Origin: Lentibacillus persicus
GTDB taxonomy: Bacteria; Bacillota; Bacilli; Bacillales; Amphibacillaceae
DNA: 64,000 nt
Assembly: GCF_900112705.1 (NCBI RefSeq)
Contig: NZ_FOMR01000002.1
Coordinates: 124,001-188,000, forward strand
Direction: 5' to 3'
The translations under genes were made by a program, and so were the position numbers. Below are positions 60,087 to 64,000 of this stretch, piece after piece. The notes beneath the pieces were generated by a model. The model was not told the DNA's origin, did not search any database, and saw only the letters and a program-made list of their open reading frames with translations. Positions within the stretch are counted from its first letter, which is position 1, and each line of letters begins with the position of its first letter.

Positions 60087-61115
60087 CTATTGAGCGAGGT
60101 CATATAATAATAGTTCAAATGCGAGCCCTTTTTCCATTTTTCCTTGCTTAATTACGGCGTCTGTTTGAGTTAACCTTTGAATTATATGTTTAAGTCGTTC
60201 CACTTTAAACTTTCTTTCGCGCTGTGCTGCCATTTTAATAACATATGGATGAGCGCCGATTTGTTTTTGCATCTGAAATTGGCTGTAACCTTTTTGAGAA
60301 AGTAATTTCACACTTAAGATCGTCCGGAACTGAAAAGCAAGCAATGCTATCAGCGCTATTGGTTCCTCATTCATTTTCTCCAAGTCTTTATATATCGAAA
60401 TCGCCTGATGGAGCTCTCGATCGATCACAGCGTCCACCAATTTAAATGAAGAGCTTGTTTCGGTGTGAGAAATTAAATTATCTGCTATCTCTTTTGTTAC
60501 AATTCCATTTTCCCCGACATATGCAGCAAGTTTTGCGAGTTCATTCCTTAATTGGTTCAGATTCGTCGACATTTCCGATTCAAGCATGTCGTAAACGTCA
60601 TCCTCAATCGTAATCCTCATACTGCCTGCAAGGTTCTTAATCCAGCTTTTTAATTCGTATTCTTTAATCGGGTTGCATTCGGCCGTAATACTGTGTTGTT
60701 TCAAAGCTTTACTGACTTTTTTCCGTTCGTCTATTTTTTCATAATAGGCTGTAAATATAAGTACTGTATAATCTGCAGGCTGGTTTAAGTACTCAATGAG
60801 AACGTCAAGACTATGCTCAAACGGCAATTTATCAGGTTTTGTTTTTAAAAACGAAGGGTTATTGGCAATGATGAGTTTAGAACCGCCGAATAAAGGAAAC
60901 GTTTCTGCATCGTTAATAACCTCTTGAACTGGGGTTTCCTCTAAATCATAAACCGACAAATTCTCCTCTTCGGTTCCTTCATCCATTACGGCATTTTTGA
61001 TGTGTTTTGTTAAATTTTGTATAAAATACGATTCCGTTCCATACAATAAATAGACAGGGGCGACTTGCTTTTGCTTTACCTCTTGCAAAATCTTTTCATA
61101 CGTCATTTGGTTCAC
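60087..61115 (-). CDS. holA: DNA polymerase III delta subunit (YqeN)
   Basis: 342 residues: a clamp-loader subunit that opens the sliding clamp. VAPVYLLYGTESYFI at the start, the Rossmann/AAA-like core and three-domain plan (about 1-140, 140-210, 210-340) fit HolA. Next to rpsT and comEC, as in B. subtilis. Confidence 0.95.
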   Translation of the reverse strand: MNQMTYEKILQEVKQKQVAPVYLLYGTESYFIQNLTKHIKNAVMDEGTEEENLSVYDLEETPVQEVINDAETFPLFGGSKLIIANNPSFLKTKPDKLPFEHSLDVLIEYLNQPADYTVLIFTAYYEKIDERKKVSKALKQHSITAECNPIKEYELKSWIKNLAGSMRITIEDDVYDMLESEMSTNLNQLRNELAKLAAYVGENGIVTKEIADNLISHTETSSSFKLVDAVIDRELHQAISIYKDLEKMNEEPIALIALLAFQFRTILSVKLLSQKGYSQFQMQKQIGAHPYVIKMAAQRERKFKVERLKHIIQRLTQTDAVIKQGKMEKGLAFELLLYDLAQ

Positions 61116-61473
61116 TCCATAGAAACGATATAATTAATCGTAAAACGTAAATCAACGAATCGCAAGTGCTATTTTATACAATTAATTTTCTAATCACTGT
61201 GATTTTGCAGGATTTTTCTTTGGGTATGCACTTGAATTAAGAAGAGGGAAATGCTTCTCCATTTCCCTCCAGTTATCTATATAAACGTTTAAAAACCCAG
61301 CCCTAGGAACTGATTCTTAAACGGTGTTTGTAGTTATAGCGTAACCGTTATAGATGAAAGTATAGTTGTTAACTCTTGCTAGTCGGTCGCGGAAAACGTT
61401 ATAATCTTTTGCAGTCAAAAGTGGATTTTTTTATGTATTTATTTTATACTTGGACTGTATAGGAGGGGTAAAA
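61116..61473. other. Intergenic region holA-yqzM
   Basis: No coding frame of note. It holds a 9-bp hairpin (GAGGGAAAT/ATTTCCCTC, 61244-61269) and the yqzM promoter. The hairpin has no T run and lies far from both genes. Confidence 0.45.
61376..61405 (+). promoter_or_regulatory. Putative SigmaA promoter of yqzM
   Basis: TTGCTA, an 18-nt spacer, TATAAT on the plus strand, about 68 nt before the yqzM start. Confidence 0.5.
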
Positions 61474-61608
61474 GTGAACGATTTTGAAAATGATGTCCAG
61501 TCAAAAAATAATGATGTAGTTGATTCCATTAAAGGATTTGGCTTTTCTTTTGTTTTCTTTGTAGTAATTTTTGCTATTGGTGCAATCGTCAACGTTGTTG
61601 GCTCCTGA
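61474..61608 (+). CDS. yqzM: YqzM family small membrane protein
   Basis: 44 residues: MNDFENDVQSKNNDVVDSIK then a hydrophobic segment ending VVGS. The pattern FE-x-VQSK-x-ND and a C-terminal membrane span match B. subtilis YqzM, which lies next to comEC. The start is GTG behind AGGAGGGG. Function unknown. Too short for a usual gene finder. Confidence 0.85.
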   Translation: MNDFENDVQSKNNDVVDSIKGFGFSFVFFVVIFAIGAIVNVVGS

Positions 61609-61631
61609 TTACTAATCATCGGCTTATACCT

Positions 61632-61662
61632 AAAAAGAGACTGCTTTGCACAGTCTCTTTTC
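61632..61662. terminator. Bidirectional terminator of yqzM and comEC
   Basis: AAAAGAGACTG and CAGTCTCTTTT, an 11-bp perfect stem, between convergent genes. Confidence 0.88.
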
Positions 61663-61676
61663 GTTTTCTATACAGC

Positions 61677-63947
61677 CTATGGCAAATAAGTCGTAAATGT
61701 TCCTTCACCGCCCTTAAACGTATATTGCACAGCACCGCTTTCATCAGTTCTTAAAATAACTGTACCCGTTTGCTCGAGTGATTCAATGACGCCACTGTGC
61801 GGATGACCGTACGGATTGTTTTGACCGGCGGAAATAAGACCATATTCAGGCCTAATCTGATCCAAAAATTTCGGGTCTGTTGAGGTATTGCTGCCATGAT
61901 GGGCAACTTTCAGCACATCAGCAGTCAAACCCGGAAAATCATTTAACACCGTTTTCTCAGTTTCCGTTCCTATATCCCCGGTAAAGAGCCAATCTTTACC
62001 ACCAATCTCCGCATACAGAACAAGCGAATTTTCATTGCTGTCCCGGTAATCCTTTGCGGGTGAAAGCACATGGATTAACTGTTCGCCAATTTGAATTGTC
62101 TCTCCAGGTTCAGTACGGACCACAGCCGTGCCGTTATCTGCCAGACGTTGAGCCGCTGGTTGAGCAAATGTGTAATAATGGCTTACAAATACATTGCTAA
62201 TCGGTATGTCCTCAGACATATACATTAAGCTTCCCATATGATCAGTGTCGTCGTGAGAAATAAAAACAGCATCAACTCGAGATATACCGCGAGAATATAA
62301 GTAAGGTTTGATAATATCTGTGTAGACGTCCTCGGATGGGTTGTCTTCTTCAAAATTTATTTCAGCTCCAGCGTCAACTAACATCACACCTTTCCGATAA
62401 GGCAATTCAATAACAATCGCATCGCCCTGTCCTATGTCAAGAACCGTCACATTCCCCTCCGGCGAAAGATATGGTCTTAAGACTGCCAGCATAATTAATG
62501 CTGTCAGAAAGCAGCCATACTTAAATGCCTGACCAACTTCATGAATTTCGAGCTTTTTCATCATTACCAAAAAAAGCCCATAATAAGCAGCAGCACCCGC
62601 CAAAGGAAATGAACCAATTACCCAGGGAAAGTAAAACATCTGGTCAATGAACTGAAGACACGATAGCACAACATCATGGACGAAAAGAAAATACTTGTCG
62701 ATAAACGAAGTCACCAGACTCGATACAGGGGTCAGGAGCAGAAGTAAAAACATACATGGTATGACAAATAATGAGAAGTACGGAACAATGATAAGATTTA
62801 CTAAGATCGAGAGTGGTTGAAACGTATAAAAGTATTCAACCTGAAGGGGCAAAATCATCATTTGGGAAACAAAACTGATGTTAAGAACGGTAAAGAAGGA
62901 AACGCTTGTTGCTGCAAGCCAATTTTTGGACAAAAGCAAACCCAATGTTACACAAAAGGATAATTGGAACCCGACGTGATATATAATATAAGGATTCATA
63001 AAAATCAAAAGCAGAAATACAATGCTGATAACATCCGTAACGCTGAACTTCCAATTCATCTTTCCCGCGATTATAAATAACAGAACCATCATGCTTGCCC
63101 GCATGACTGATGGTTCACCACCTGCAAGCAGGGCATATAAGGGCAGAAAGAAAATAACGACCCATTGGGCTTTTTCTTTCGTCATAAGGTTCAATTTAAC
63201 AAGCAGAAAGTATAAAAACCCAACGACAAGACCTACATGCAAACCGGAGATTGCCATTAAATGTGTCAGATTCCATCGCTGAAACAATTCAGTAATGCCC
63301 ACGTCGATTTGTCCATCATCACCAAGCACGAGCGCATTTAACCATGCAGACGTTTCAGGGCTTATGTTTGCTTGTACATATGCAAGCAGGTCATGCCGCA
63401 GCTTATAAACATTAGTCATCGGTGACGAACCGGTACAATTAATTTCTTCCAGCGAGTCAATGACAATTTGATATGTTATACCTTGTGTGAGCAAGTAATT
63501 CTGATAATCAAACTGGCCTGGATTTCTCGCCGGATCAGGCAGCTCTGGCCTGCCGGCAATTACACATTCTGCTCCATATTTTAGATGATGTTCAATAGTG
63601 TGATCTTCTTTGAAGTGAACAATTAGATATGCTTCGTCAGACGTTTCCAATGTAAATTCAAAAGCAATTCGCGATGGCGTTTCGGTAATCGGACTCGTAA
63701 TTTGGCCGGCTGATTCTGATAAAGCAATCGTTTTTTCATCTGAGGTTTTTTCCAACTCGGGGATATAATTGTAAGCAAGGATGGAGAAGGTTAAGGTTAC
63801 AATGGCAACCACTGTCCCTAACCTTTGTTTCATATACAAATACAGTAACCAGAACGCGAAAATAATAACAAACCATTTAGATGTAAATATGACTGCCAGA
63901 AAACTCGCAGTAACACCAAATGCCGGAAAATGCCAATAGCCTCTCAT
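61677..63947 (-). CDS. comEC: Competence DNA channel ComEC/Rec2
   Basis: 756 residues: N-terminal DUF4131-type OB domain (about 60-170), a Competence-family channel of about ten membrane segments (about 200-470) including LMAISGLHVGLVVGF, and a C-terminal metallo-beta-lactamase-like domain with SHDDTDHMG and VAHHGSNTS. It imports single-stranded DNA across the membrane. No frameshift visible, so the competence channel looks intact; comEA would lie beyond the window. Confidence 0.96.
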   Translation of the reverse strand: MRGYWHFPAFGVTASFLAVIFTSKWFVIIFAFWLLYLYMKQRLGTVVAIVTLTFSILAYNYIPELEKTSDEKTIALSESAGQITSPITETPSRIAFEFTLETSDEAYLIVHFKEDHTIEHHLKYGAECVIAGRPELPDPARNPGQFDYQNYLLTQGITYQIVIDSLEEINCTGSSPMTNVYKLRHDLLAYVQANISPETSAWLNALVLGDDGQIDVGITELFQRWNLTHLMAISGLHVGLVVGFLYFLLVKLNLMTKEKAQWVVIFFLPLYALLAGGEPSVMRASMMVLLFIIAGKMNWKFSVTDVISIVFLLLIFMNPYIIYHVGFQLSFCVTLGLLLSKNWLAATSVSFFTVLNISFVSQMMILPLQVEYFYTFQPLSILVNLIIVPYFSLFVIPCMFLLLLLTPVSSLVTSFIDKYFLFVHDVVLSCLQFIDQMFYFPWVIGSFPLAGAAAYYGLFLVMMKKLEIHEVGQAFKYGCFLTALIMLAVLRPYLSPEGNVTVLDIGQGDAIVIELPYRKGVMLVDAGAEINFEEDNPSEDVYTDIIKPYLYSRGISRVDAVFISHDDTDHMGSLMYMSEDIPISNVFVSHYYTFAQPAAQRLADNGTAVVRTEPGETIQIGEQLIHVLSPAKDYRDSNENSLVLYAEIGGKDWLFTGDIGTETEKTVLNDFPGLTADVLKVAHHGSNTSTDPKFLDQIRPEYGLISAGQNNPYGHPHSGVIESLEQTGTVILRTDESGAVQYTFKGGEGTFTTYLP

Positions 63948-64000
63948 ACCAGCACCCTATAGGTTAAACAGTGATTCAGCCTCGGCTTTTAAGGCACCGT

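Overview
This window reads as ordinary chromosomal core of a low-GC, Gram-positive, endospore-forming member of the Bacillaceae. The supports are the spore genes (gpr, spoIIP, yqxA, yqfC, yqfD), a SigA-type sigma factor, a T-box in front of glyQS, a CIRCE operator in front of hrcA, Bacillus-type Shine-Dalgarno sites, and a gene order that follows the Bacillus subtilis comEC to gluP (yqe/yqf/yqg) segment almost gene for gene. Acidic linkers in exported proteins (PstS, CccA, the YqzC-like protein) and GGCTGGGACA-ended repeats suggest a halotolerant genus such as Virgibacillus, Lentibacillus or Oceanobacillus; that placement is inference. Nearly every gene is on the minus strand, so transcription runs from right to left.

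Left part (1-19.7 kb): a partial exported protein of unknown function, the gluP rhomboid operon (fthC, a ThiF/MoeB-family E1-like enzyme, a YqgO-like peptide, gluP), rpmG, two small membrane proteins, the complete phosphate uptake operon pstS-pstC-pstA-pstB-phoU behind a clear PHO box, pbpA, an MFS transporter, sodA, a six-gene tRNA cluster (Asn-Met-His-Ile2-Ser-Phe), a Na/Pi-cotransporter-family protein with a PhoU-like tail, a short NfeD protein and small YqfZ-, YqfX- and YqfT-type genes.

Middle (19.7-33.2 kb): nfo, cshB, yqfO and trmK, then cccA, sigA and dnaG (the macromolecular synthesis operon, with a SigmaH-type promoter before dnaG), then ppsR (yqfL), ccpN, glyS and glyQ behind a glycine T-box leader.

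Right part (33.2-64 kb): recO-yqzL-era-dgkA-ybeY-pgpH-phoH-yqfD-yqfC, then floA/nfeD with an unrecognised partner gene, rpsU-yqeY, deoC, the heat-shock operon hrcA-grpE-dnaK-dnaJ-prmA-rsmE-mtaB, hemW, lepA, yqxA-spoIIP-gpr, rpsT, holA, yqzM and the competence channel comEC.

I found no prophage, insertion sequence with transposase, CRISPR array, defence island, toxin-antitoxin pair or secondary-metabolite cluster, and no convincing new multi-gene system. The most interesting leads are non-coding: two short inverted-repeat elements (5640-5880 and 27950-28185) with different ends but a shared GC-rich core; an extra terminator-like hairpin after the T-box terminator of glyQS; a G-rich run serving as the ribosome-binding region of pgpH; the PHO box; and the SigmaH-type promoter. 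The most interesting protein leads are an orphan Q/E-rich anchored protein next to floA and the E1-like enzyme inserted in the gluP operon.
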